Part shown: positions 5,725 to 11,415 of the stretch, piece by piece
Layout: each line of letters begins with the position of its first letter
How positions within the stretch are numbered: the stretch's first letter is position 1
From: Comamonas_F sp047606565
Lineage (GTDB): Bacteria; Pseudomonadota; Gammaproteobacteria; Burkholderiales; Burkholderiaceae_C
Length of the DNA stretch: 11,415 nucleotides
Direction: 5' to 3'
Assembly (NCBI GenBank): GCA_047606565.1
Contig: JASGEH010000054.1
Coordinates: 1 to 11,415 of the forward strand
Program-made: the position numbers and the translations under genes
The notes under the pieces: generated by a model
Database searches by the model: none
Seen by the model: only the letters and a program-made list of their open reading frames with translations
Told to the model about the DNA's origin: nothing

Positions 5725-6915
5725 TTACCGGAACAGGTCGTCGAACAGTGCGTCTTCGATGCGGTCCCAGCGTTCGCGCTCGCGCGCGGCCGCGCGCTGC
5801 GCCTTGAGCCAGCTTTTGAGCTGGGCCGGGTCGGCCAGCGCCTGCACGTCCTGCCGCAGGTGCTGCGTCTCGGCCTGGAGCTGCTGCAACTGGCGGCTGA
5901 GCTGGGTGTTGAGGCGCGCCGGCTTGAGCGTACCGGGCTCGAACACGCCGAAGTCCAGGCGGAAGGTGTGCTCGGCCTGGATGAGGTCGCGCTGCAGGTT
6001 TTTGATCTGCTCGGCCAGCACGCGGTTGTAGCTGCCCAGGCGGTCGTCGTCCAACTGGCCGATGCGCTCGGCGTCGATCAGTTCGGCCTCCATCTGCAGT
6101 TGCAGCAGGGCCAGCAGATCGCTGGCCGCGTAGGCCTGGTTGGCCTGCTGCATCAGCACGGTCTTGCGTTCGCGCCGCGTGGCGTCGGGTTCGCGGTCCG
6201 GGTGCAGGGCGCTGGCGAGCTTGCGGAAGACCTCGCGCACCGACTGGCTGGCCTGCTGGGCCAGCGCCTGCTCACGCTGCTGGCGGGCGCTGGGTTTCTT
6301 CTGGCGCTGGGCGTGCTGGGCGCGGTGGTGCTCGCGGGCCTGCTCGGCCTGCTGGCGCGCGGCTTCCATCTCGGCTTCGAGCTGCTGCCAGAGGTCTTCC
6401 GGCGAGGCCGGGTCGGCGTCGGTGGATGTGCCGGTGGAGGGGGCGGTCGCCTTGCCCGGAGCCGGCTCCGGCATGGGGGCGTAGCGCGCGGCGACGGCCT
6501 GCATGTCCTGCCGCAGCGCCTCGTCCTGGAGACCCTGGGCCAGGCCGTCGGCCAGCTCGAAGATCTGGGTTTCGAGCGTCGCGCGGTCGGCCTTGGCCAG
6601 CTTGAGTGCCGCGCCGTCGTCGAGCCGCCGCACCAGCGCCACGCAGACCTGGCGGTAGTCTTCGAGCTGCGGCAGGAACTCGCGTGCATGCCGCGCGCGG
6701 TAGGCGTCCACGGCGCTCTGCCATTCGGCCAGCGTGGCCTGCAGGGTGCGGATGCGCTTGATCTGACTGTTGAACTTCTTCTGCGCGGGGCTCAGCGCGG
6801 GCTCGCCGCTGGCGGGAGACGGGACCAGGGGAGTGGCGAGGGCCGGGACGGTGGCGGCCGAGGCGGACGTGTGTTGGGCGGCCGGGTCGGCGGCGTGGTC
6901 GGGGAAGCGGGGCAT
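5725..6915 (-). CDS. J-domain (DnaJ-like) protein with long flanking helical regions
   Basis: From the ATG at 6915 the protein has 396 residues; the frame is open to 7044 but the extra part would overlap the RNase P RNA start, so 6915 is preferred. A proline/alanine/serine-rich N-terminus (1-45) is followed by a charged helical region, a Gln/Glu/Arg-rich coiled-coil-like stretch (about 173-225), and then SVREVFRKLASALHPDREPD (225-244), which carries the J-domain His-Pro-Asp motif at 238-240. The third J helix follows (KTVLMQQANQAYAASDLLAL). The C-terminus (300-396) is again mostly helical and charged. HPD proteins stimulate the ATPase of Hsp70 (DnaK), so a co-chaperone role is inferred. There is no zinc-finger region as in full DnaJ. 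No signal peptide or membrane segment is apparent. Partner and client are unknown. Confidence 0.8.
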   Translation of the reverse strand: MPRFPDHAADPAAQHTSASAATVPALATPLVPSPASGEPALSPAQKKFNSQIKRIRTLQATLAEWQSAVDAYRARHAREFLPQLEDYRQVCVALVRRLDDGAALKLAKADRATLETQIFELADGLAQGLQDEALRQDMQAVAARYAPMPEPAPGKATAPSTGTSTDADPASPEDLWQQLEAEMEAARQQAEQAREHHRAQHAQRQKKPSARQQREQALAQQASQSVREVFRKLASALHPDREPDATRRERKTVLMQQANQAYAASDLLALLQLQMEAELIDAERIGQLDDDRLGSYNRVLAEQIKNLQRDLIQAEHTFRLDFGVFEPGTLKPARLNTQLSRQLQQLQAETQHLRQDVQALADPAQLKSWLKAQRAAARERERWDRIEDALFDDLFR

Positions 6916-6919
6916 GGCG

Positions 6920-6949
6920 TGAAGGATACCGTGCCCGCCATGTCCTTCA
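6920..6949. repeat. 7-bp inverted repeat upstream of the J-domain gene
   Basis: TGAAGGA (6920-6926) and TCCTTCA (6943-6949) are perfect inverse complements, separated by 16 bases, in the divergent gap between the J-domain gene and rnpB. It begins five bases from the J-domain start codon. It could be a regulator site or chance; no known binding motif is recognised. Confidence 0.3.
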
Positions 6950-6997
6950 GTGGCTGTCAGGGGCGGCGCCGCGCGCCCTGGCCCGCCGCTTATCACC

Positions 6998-7003
6998 GAT
7001 AAT
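6998..7003 (+). promoter_or_regulatory. -10 box of the rnpB promoter
   Basis: GATAAT, five of six bases of the consensus, is followed by seven bases and then G at 7011, which is the first base of the P1 helix of RNase P RNA. This spacing fits transcription starting exactly at the mature 5' end, as is common for rnpB. The GC-rich DNA upstream shows no good -35 hexamer. Confidence 0.65.
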
Positions 7004-7010
7004 GCCGCCC

Positions 7011-7337
7011 GTGAAGCACGCCAGACCGCCGCTGGTGCAAGCATGGAAACATGGCACTGGAGGAACGTCCGGACTGCACAGGGCAGCGTAGGAGGTAATA
7101 CCTCTCCACCGCAAGGTGAGGATCAGAGCAACAGAGACGAGTTTGGCCGCGCGAGCGGCCAAGGTGAAACGGGCAATCTCTACGCGCAGCAATACCAAAT
7201 AGGTGGACATCGAGGCGGCCCGCTGAGTCCACGGGTAGGTAGCATCGAGCCGGCGTGGCGACACCCGGCCCAGATTAATGGCGGTCACGCGGCGGGCAAC
7301 CGTCGTGCACAGAATCCGGCTTATCGGCGTGCTTCAC
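7011..7337 (+). ncRNA. rnpB: RNase P RNA, bacterial type A
   Basis: This is the catalytic RNA that trims 5' leaders from precursor tRNAs. The conserved core is evident at both ends: GGAGGAACGTCCGG at 7059-7072 and ACAGAATCCGGCTTAT at 7309-7324, the two strands around helix P4. The ends pair as a 12-bp P1 helix, GTGAAGCACGCC (7011-7022) with GGCGTGCTTCAC (7326-7337). Other helices can be drawn: P3 (GTGC/GCAC and CATG/CATG with a GAAA loop, 7035-7057), P9 with a GCAA loop, P12 (TTGGCCGC/GCGGCCAA with a GCGA loop, 7143-7162), P18 with a GCGA loop, and an extra stem near 7286-7307 that fits P19. Compared from memory with E. coli, the segment for P13 and P14 is missing, giving about 327 rather than 377 bases. 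The 5' end is fixed by the -10 box; the 3' end by P1. Confidence 0.97.
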
Positions 7338-7358
7338 ACTTTTCTTCTCTTTTTCGCC
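7326..7358 (+). terminator. Probable rnpB terminator region (P1 3' strand plus U-rich tail)
   Basis: The 3' strand of the P1 helix is followed directly by ACTTTTCTTCTCTTTTTC (7338-7355), a pyrimidine tail with several T runs. There is no separate terminator hairpin right before it, so termination would depend on P1 or another mechanism, with later trimming to the mature end. Confidence 0.45.
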
Positions 7359-7386
7359 GCTCGCGCGCCAGCGCCGGGGCCATCCC

Positions 7387-7405
7387 GGTCCACTCGGCAT
7401 GGACC
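7387..7405. repeat. 6-bp inverted repeat between rnpB and the MarR gene
   Basis: GGTCCA (7387-7392) and TGGACC (7400-7405) are perfect inverse complements with a seven-base spacer. It lies about 25 bases upstream of the putative MarR promoter. No T run follows, so it is not a classical terminator. Role unknown. Confidence 0.3.
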
Positions 7406-7427
7406 AGCAGGAATTTTCGCCAGGCCC

Positions 7428-7433
7428 TACAAT
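7428..7433 (+). promoter_or_regulatory. Possible -10 box of the MarR-efflux operon
   Basis: TACAAT matches five of six consensus bases. It overlaps the left edge of the palindromic operator candidate, the arrangement expected for repression by occlusion. A second candidate, GATAAT at 7454-7459, lies just to the right of the palindrome. Neither has a convincing -35 box. Confidence 0.45.
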
Positions 7434-7452
7434 AGATAGCAAGCTAACTATT
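7431..7452. promoter_or_regulatory. Candidate MarR operator palindrome
   Basis: Two 10-base arms, AATAGATAGC (7431-7440) and GCTAACTATT (7443-7452), are inverse complements at nine of ten positions with a two-base AA spacer. The 22-bp AT-rich palindrome stands out in GC-rich DNA, lies immediately upstream of a MarR-family gene and overlaps or abuts both candidate -10 boxes. MarR dimers bind palindromes of about this size, so autoregulation of the operon is the natural inference. Confidence 0.7.
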
Positions 7453-7484
7453 TGATAATGGCGCATCGCCGCATGCGCACTGCC

Positions 7485-8009
7485 ATGACCGATTCTTCTT
7501 CTCCGCCCGGAGCCGGGCGCCGGGCGCCCGCCGTCGACCGCGCGGCGGCGCTGATGTCGCTGAGCATGACGCTGGGCGTGCTGCAGCGCGCCTATCGCGC
7601 CGCCGCCGACAAGGCCGTGGCGCGGCTGGGCCTGTCGCACGCGCTGGCCTGGCCGTTGGTGTTCATCCACCGCATGGGCGACGGCGTGCGCCAGGGGACG
7701 CTGGCCGAGGCCATGAGCATCGAGGGGCCCTCGCTGGTGCGTTCGCTCGACCAACTGGTCGATGCCGGCCTGGTGCAGCGGCGCGAGGACCCGGCCGACC
7801 GGCGCGCGCGCACGCTGCACCTGACGCCGCAGGGCGTGCGCGTGTGCATCGAGATCGAGGCTGTGCTGTTGGCGCTGCGGGGCACGCTATACGAAGGCGT
7901 GGCCGATGCCGACGTCACCGCCTGCCTGCGGGTGTTCGAGGTGCTCACGCACCGCCTGGGCACCACGCCGCCCACCCCGCTGCCGCTAGTGCCGGGGGAG
8001 GCGCCATGA
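7485..8009 (+). CDS. MarR family transcriptional regulator
   Basis: A 174-residue winged-helix regulator, probably sensing a small aromatic or phenolic ligand and controlling the efflux genes that follow. The core shows RMGDGVRQGTLAEAMSIEGP (63-82), then SLVRSLDQLVDAGLVQRR (83-100) as the DNA-recognition helix region, and the wing EDPADRRARTLHLTPQG (101-117) with the D-x-R-D/A-R type signature of MarR proteins. Helices before and after would form the dimer interface. The start at 7485 (MTDSSS) is preferred because upstream ATGs at 7458 and 7473 lie next to or within the possible promoter; all lack a strong Shine-Dalgarno sequence, so the start is uncertain. Its TGA overlaps the ATG of the FUSC gene (ATGA), indicating translational coupling. 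A strong palindrome at 7431-7452 suggests that it represses its own operon. Confidence 0.9.
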   Translation: MTDSSSPPGAGRRAPAVDRAAALMSLSMTLGVLQRAYRAAADKAVARLGLSHALAWPLVFIHRMGDGVRQGTLAEAMSIEGPSLVRSLDQLVDAGLVQRREDPADRRARTLHLTPQGVRVCIEIEAVLLALRGTLYEGVADADVTACLRVFEVLTHRLGTTPPTPLPLVPGEAP

Positions 8010-10210
8010 CGCTGGCCTGGCCCCGCCTGCCGCGCTTCACCCGCGCGGAGCTGCTGTTTTCCGCCAAGAGTTTCGCGGCCGCCATGCTGGCGGTCTACCT
8101 GGCCAACCGGGCCGGGCTGGCGCGGCCGTTCTGGGCGCTGATGACGACTTACATCGTCGCCCATCCGCTGGCCGGCGCGGTGCGCTCCAAGGCGCTGTTT
8201 CGTTTTGGCGGCACGCTGATCGGCAGCCTGGTGGCGTTGCTGATGATCCAGGCCCTGGCCGACGAGCCGGTGTTGCTGGGGCTGGCGCTGGCGCTGTGGG
8301 TGGGCGCCTGCGTGTCGGTCTCGCTGCTCGACCGCACGCCGCGCGCCTACCTGTTCATGCTGGCCGGCTACACCGTGGCGCTGATCGGGCTGCCCAGCGT
8401 CGAGACGCCGCAGGCCATCTTCGAGACCGCCGTGCTGCGGGTCGAGGAAATCGGCCTGGGCATTCTGTGTGCTTCGGTGGTGCACAGCGTGTTCTGGCCC
8501 AGCGGGCTGGCGCCCAGCGTGCTGGGCCTGATCGACCGCACGATGGCCGACGGCCGCCGCTGGCTCGATGCGCTGCTGGGCACGCGCACGCAGGGCGTGC
8601 CGGCCGCCGACGCCCGGCTCGACGCCGAGCGCCGCCGGCTGGCCGGCGACATCACGCAACTGCGCCTGCTGTCCACCCACGTGCCCTTCGACACCACCCA
8701 CCTGCGCTGGACGGCCGGCGCCATCCGCGCCATGCAGGATCGCGTGGCCGCGCTCACGCCGCACCTCTCGGCCGTGGAAGACCGGCTGCAGGCGCTGGCC
8801 GGTGCCGACGGCGCGCTGCCGCCCGACGTGGCCGCGCTGCTCGAAGAGGTCGCGCAATGGCTGCAGGCGCGCGACACCGCTGGCACGCCCGGGCAGGCCG
8901 TTCTGGTCTCCGCGCTGCGCGCCTATCCGCCCGACCAGGGCGCGGCGGTGCCCGCCGACGGCGCGCAGCGGCTGGCGCGTGCCCTGCGCATCGGGCTGGC
9001 GCAGCGGCTGGAGGAACTGGTGGACGAGTGGCAGGCCTGCGCGCGGCTGCGCCGTGACATCGACGTCGGGCTCTCCGGCGCCGCTGCGCCGCTGCGCCGC
9101 CAGCGCCACCTGGGCGACCGCGTGCTGCACCGCGACCATGGCCTGGCGCTGCTGTCGGGCCTGGCGGCGGCACTGTCCGTGGGACTGTGCTGCGCGTTCT
9201 GGGCGCTCACGGGCTGGAGCTATGGCTACGTCGCGGTGATGGTCGCGGCGGTCTTCTGCAGCCTGTTCGCGGCCATGGACGACCCGGTGCCGGCCATGCA
9301 CGGCTTCCTCAAGTGGACGCTGTGGTCGATTCCGCTGTCGGCGCTGTACGTGCTGGTGCTGCTGCCGCTGGTGAGCGACTTCGGCATGCTGGTGCTGATC
9401 TGCGCGCCGTTCTTCCTGGTGCTGGGCGGCTATCTGGCGCGGCCGGCCTACTTCGGCGCGTCCATGGCGATGTTCTTCGGTGTCGCCGGCACCCTGGCCA
9501 TGCACGACACCGCCAGCGCCGACCTGGTGAGCTTCCTCAACTTCCTGGCCGCGCAGATCGTCGGGGTGGTGATCGCCGCGCGCACCACGCGGCTGATGCG
9601 CTCGGTCGGCGCGCAATGGAGCGCACGGCGCATCCAGCGCGCCACCTGGCACGAGCTGGGCGAGATGGCCGGCGCGGCCGGCGGCCCGCCTGACCCCGGC
9701 TACGCCGTGCGCATGCTCGACCGCATCGGCTTGCTGGCGCCGCGCATCGCGCAGGCCGGTGGCACCGTCGACGGCGTGGTCGCCAACGATGCGCTGCGCG
9801 ACCTGCGCGTGGGCACCGACCTGGCCACGCTGCAGCGCGCGCGCAGCGCACTGCAGCAGGTGCCGATCGCGCCGGTACTCGCGCCGGTGGCCGACTACTT
9901 CGGCCGCCGCGCCGACGGCCGGGCGGCCCCGCCCGCGCCGGAGCTGCTGGGGCACATTGACCGCGCACTTGACGCGGCGCTGCAGGCCGTGGCCCGCGGC
10001 GCTGCTCCAGCCCCGGGGCGCTCATCCGCGACCTCATCGACGGCCGCCGGCCAGCCTTCCGCCATCGTCATGCCCTGGCTGCTGCGCCCGGCCGTGGCGG
10101 CGCTGGTCGGGCTGCGTCGCAACCTGCTGCCCGATGCGCCCGGCGCGCTCGCGGGTGCGGCTCCCTCTCCCGATGCCTCCGCTATCCCCTTGGAAAGGAA
10201 TTCCCGATGA
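8006..10210 (+). CDS. FUSC family inner-membrane efflux protein (AaeB-like)
   Basis: A 734-residue membrane protein of the fusaric-acid-resistance/aromatic-acid-exporter family, which in E. coli (AaeB) exports p-hydroxybenzoate with the adaptor AaeA. It has the duplicated plan of the family: a first block of membrane helices at about 15-165, including RPFWALMTTYIVAHPLAGAV near 40-59, a long soluble part (about 170-375), and a second block (about 378-532), including GWSYGYVAVMVAAVFCSLFA. The final 200 residues are soluble, ending in an Ala/Pro/Ser-rich tail. The ATG overlaps the MarR stop and has GGGGGAG five bases upstream. Its own stop overlaps the ATG of the DUF1656 gene. Context supports export of aromatic or other weak acids across the inner membrane into a channel with the adaptor. 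The substrate is not deducible. Confidence 0.92.
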   Translation: MTLAWPRLPRFTRAELLFSAKSFAAAMLAVYLANRAGLARPFWALMTTYIVAHPLAGAVRSKALFRFGGTLIGSLVALLMIQALADEPVLLGLALALWVGACVSVSLLDRTPRAYLFMLAGYTVALIGLPSVETPQAIFETAVLRVEEIGLGILCASVVHSVFWPSGLAPSVLGLIDRTMADGRRWLDALLGTRTQGVPAADARLDAERRRLAGDITQLRLLSTHVPFDTTHLRWTAGAIRAMQDRVAALTPHLSAVEDRLQALAGADGALPPDVAALLEEVAQWLQARDTAGTPGQAVLVSALRAYPPDQGAAVPADGAQRLARALRIGLAQRLEELVDEWQACARLRRDIDVGLSGAAAPLRRQRHLGDRVLHRDHGLALLSGLAAALSVGLCCAFWALTGWSYGYVAVMVAAVFCSLFAAMDDPVPAMHGFLKWTLWSIPLSALYVLVLLPLVSDFGMLVLICAPFFLVLGGYLARPAYFGASMAMFFGVAGTLAMHDTASADLVSFLNFLAAQIVGVVIAARTTRLMRSVGAQWSARRIQRATWHELGEMAGAAGGPPDPGYAVRMLDRIGLLAPRIAQAGGTVDGVVANDALRDLRVGTDLATLQRARSALQQVPIAPVLAPVADYFGRRADGRAAPPAPELLGHIDRALDAALQAVARGAAPAPGRSSATSSTAAGQPSAIVMPWLLRPAVAALVGLRRNLLPDAPGALAGAAPSPDASAIPLERNSR

Positions 10211-10419
10211 TCGGCGAAACCAGTGTCTACGGCGTCTATTTGCCGTGGCTGATGGTGCTGGCGGTGCTGGCGCTGGCGCTGTCGTGGGCCGCGCGGCGCC
10301 TGCTGGCCGCGCTGGGCTTTTACCGCTGGGTCTGGCACCCGGCGCTGTTCGACCTGGCGTTCTACGCGCTGCTGCTGTATGCGCTCAGCCGCTTCAGCGG
10401 CTGGTTGCAGGCGGGCTGA
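10207..10419 (+). CDS. DUF1656 small membrane protein (AaeX-like)
   Basis: A 70-residue protein with two hydrophobic segments, about 12-34 (WLMVLAVLALALSWAARRLL) and 43-62 (HPALFDLAFYALLLYALSRF). Length, the N-terminal GETSVYGVYLPW, and the FYRWVWHPALFDLAFY region match DUF1656, the family of AaeX. The gene nearly always lies between FUSC-type and HlyD-type genes, as here; its exact role is not known but it probably belongs to the same inner-membrane efflux complex. The ATG overlaps the FUSC stop (ATGA), and GGAAAGGA lies about six bases upstream. Confidence 0.92.
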   Translation: MIGETSVYGVYLPWLMVLAVLALALSWAARRLLAALGFYRWVWHPALFDLAFYALLLYALSRFSGWLQAG

Positions 10420-10456
10420 CCCTCCACCATCCTCTCACTCCAACAAGAAGAAAACC

Positions 10457-11415
10457 ATGAATCCGACTCCCAAGAAACCGAATGAGCGATCGGCCCGGCT
10501 GCGCAAGCTGGCGGCGCCGCTGGTCACGCTGGCCGTGGTGCTGGCGGCCGCCTGGGCCGTGCTGCAGCTGTGGGACCACTACGAACGCGCGCCCTGGACG
10601 CGCGATGGCCGTGTGCGCGCCAACGTGGCGCAGATCGCGCCCGACGTCTCCGGCCTGGTGACCGCCGTGCACGTGCAGGACAACCAGCCGGTGCATGCCG
10701 GCGACGTGCTGTTCGAGGTCGACCGCACGCGCTACGAACTGGCCGAGCGCCAGGCCCGCGCCGCCGTGCTGGCGCAGCGCACCGCGCTGGCGCAGGCCCG
10801 GCGCGAGAACGCCCGCAACCTGGGCCTGGGCGAGCTGGTCTCGCGCGAAGTGCGCGAGCAAAGCCGCGCTCGCGCCGAGCAGGCCGAGGCCGCCGCCGAG
10901 CAGGCCGCCGTCGCGCTCGACACCGCGCGGCTGAACCTGGAGCGCGCGCTGGTGCGCGCCCCCACCGACGGCGTCGTCACCAACCTCGACCTGCGCCAGG
11001 GCGCCTACGCCACGGCCGGCCGCGCCGTGCTGGCGCTGGTCGACGTGGGCTCGCTCTACGTCGAGGGCTATTTCGAGGAAACCAAGCTGCCGCGCATCCG
11101 CATTGGCGATCGCGTCGAGGTCACGCCCATGGGCGGGGGCGGGCGCATCGGCGGCACGGTGCAGAGCGTGGCCGCCGGCATCGCCGACCGCGACCGCGCC
11201 ACCAGCGCCAACCTGCTGCCCAGCGTCAACCCGACCTTCAACTGGGTGCGCCTGGCCCAGCGCGTGCCGGTGCGGGTGCGGCTCGACGCGCAGGAAGGCA
11301 TCCCCCTGGTGGCCGGCCAGACCGTGACCGTGCAGGTCATCGAACCCGCCGGCCGGGGCAGCGGCGCCGCGCCGGCGGCCCAGCCTGCCCCGGCCGCCCA
11401 GCCTGTGCCGGCCCC
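10457..11415 (+). CDS. HlyD/AaeA-type periplasmic adaptor subunit, 3' end outside window
   Basis: The frame is open from ATG 10457 to the window end (319 codons plus two bases). Residues 18-38 form one membrane anchor, followed by periplasmic sequence starting APWTRDGRVRANVAQIAPDV. The barrel-sandwich (biotinyl/lipoyl-like) halves are APDVSGLVTAVHVQDNQPVH (61-80, continuing AGDVLFEVD) and RAPTDGVVTNLDLRQGAYA (168-186), separated by an Ala/Glu/Arg-rich coiled-coil hairpin (about 92-165). A beta-barrel part follows with VDVGSLYVEGYFEETKLPRI (195-214). The visible tail is Ala/Pro/Gln-rich, so the true end is probably close. The protein should link the FUSC pump to an outer-membrane channel, whose gene, if adjacent, lies beyond the window. 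It follows DUF1656 by 37 bases with only a weak AAGAAG ribosome site. Confidence 0.92.
   Translation, partial: MNPTPKKPNERSARLRKLAAPLVTLAVVLAAAWAVLQLWDHYERAPWTRDGRVRANVAQIAPDVSGLVTAVHVQDNQPVHAGDVLFEVDRTRYELAERQARAAVLAQRTALAQARRENARNLGLGELVSREVREQSRARAEQAEAAAEQAAVALDTARLNLERALVRAPTDGVVTNLDLRQGAYATAGRAVLALVDVGSLYVEGYFEETKLPRIRIGDRVEVTPMGGGGRIGGTVQSVAAGIADRDRATSANLLPSVNPTFNWVRLAQRVPVRVRLDAQEGIPLVAGQTVTVQVIEPAGRGSGAAPAAQPAPAAQPVPA

Noticed and set aside
5494..7002. 502-codon plus-strand frame across the end of the TRIC gene and opposite the J-domain gene
   Set aside because: It overlaps the TRIC coding sequence in another frame and is antisense to the J-domain gene, with Leu/Gly/Arg/Val-rich low-complexity sequence and no recognisable domain.
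7399..7455. 18-residue ORF upstream of the MarR gene
   Set aside because: Most of it lies upstream of or within the likely promoter and operator, and it has no ribosome site.
7592..9955. 787-codon minus-strand frame opposite the MarR and FUSC genes
   Set aside because: Composition (Arg, Gln, His, Ala, Gly) is typical of antisense frames in high-GC DNA, and the plus strand holds two clearly identified genes there.
1..11415. CRISPR array, transposase, phage, toxin-antitoxin or tRNA genes
   Set aside because: I looked for regularly spaced repeats, insertion-sequence ends, integrase-like proteins and tRNA T-loop patterns and saw none that could be supported.

Overview
This 11.4-kb window is GC-rich bacterial chromosome. 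It most likely comes from a betaproteobacterium of the order Burkholderiales, perhaps the Comamonadaceae. The reasons are the very high GC with GC-ending codons, a type-A RNase P RNA, -10 boxes lying directly against start codons, and a MarR/FUSC/DUF1656/HlyD aromatic-acid efflux operon of a kind common in that order. The taxonomic call is inference; no sequence search was possible.

Layout. Left, minus strand: the 5' end of a flavin-reductase-like protein (1-141, cut by the window edge), preceded in the same direction by a COG2509-type FAD-dependent oxidoreductase (222-1916). Next, plus strand: a secreted GH3 beta-glucosidase (2134-4437), a small DOPA 4,5-dioxygenase-family protein (4606-4992) and a TRIC/YadS-type membrane channel (5078-5716). 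Converging on it from the minus strand is a J-domain protein (5725-6915). The RNase P RNA gene rnpB (7011-about 7337, plus) follows. The right end is a plus-strand operon: MarR regulator (7485-8009), FUSC/AaeB-type efflux protein (8006-10210), DUF1656/AaeX-type small membrane protein (10207-10419) and HlyD/AaeA-type adaptor (10457 to the window end, 3' truncated).

How genes work together. The MarR gene overlaps the FUSC gene by 4 bases, the FUSC gene overlaps the DUF1656 gene by 4 bases, and the adaptor follows after 37 bases, so these four read as one transcription unit for regulated export of aromatic acids or related toxic anions. A near-perfect 22-bp palindrome over the likely MarR promoter is a good candidate operator. 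The other genes are mostly housekeeping or poorly characterised single genes.

The most interesting signal is around the GH3 gene. An exact 28-bp direct repeat, containing a -10-like box, a start codon and the first codons of the DOPA-dioxygenase-family gene, occurs at 2030-2057 and again at 4591-4618, flanking the GH3 gene. A second, diverged similarity (1919-1960 versus 4530-4570) lies upstream of each copy in the same order. This suggests that the GH3 gene was inserted into an intergenic region with duplication of that region, and that the left copy may now supply a promoter and a 24-codon leader ORF to the glycosidase. I saw no CRISPR array, transposase, phage gene or tRNA, and no strong evidence for an entirely new multigene system.
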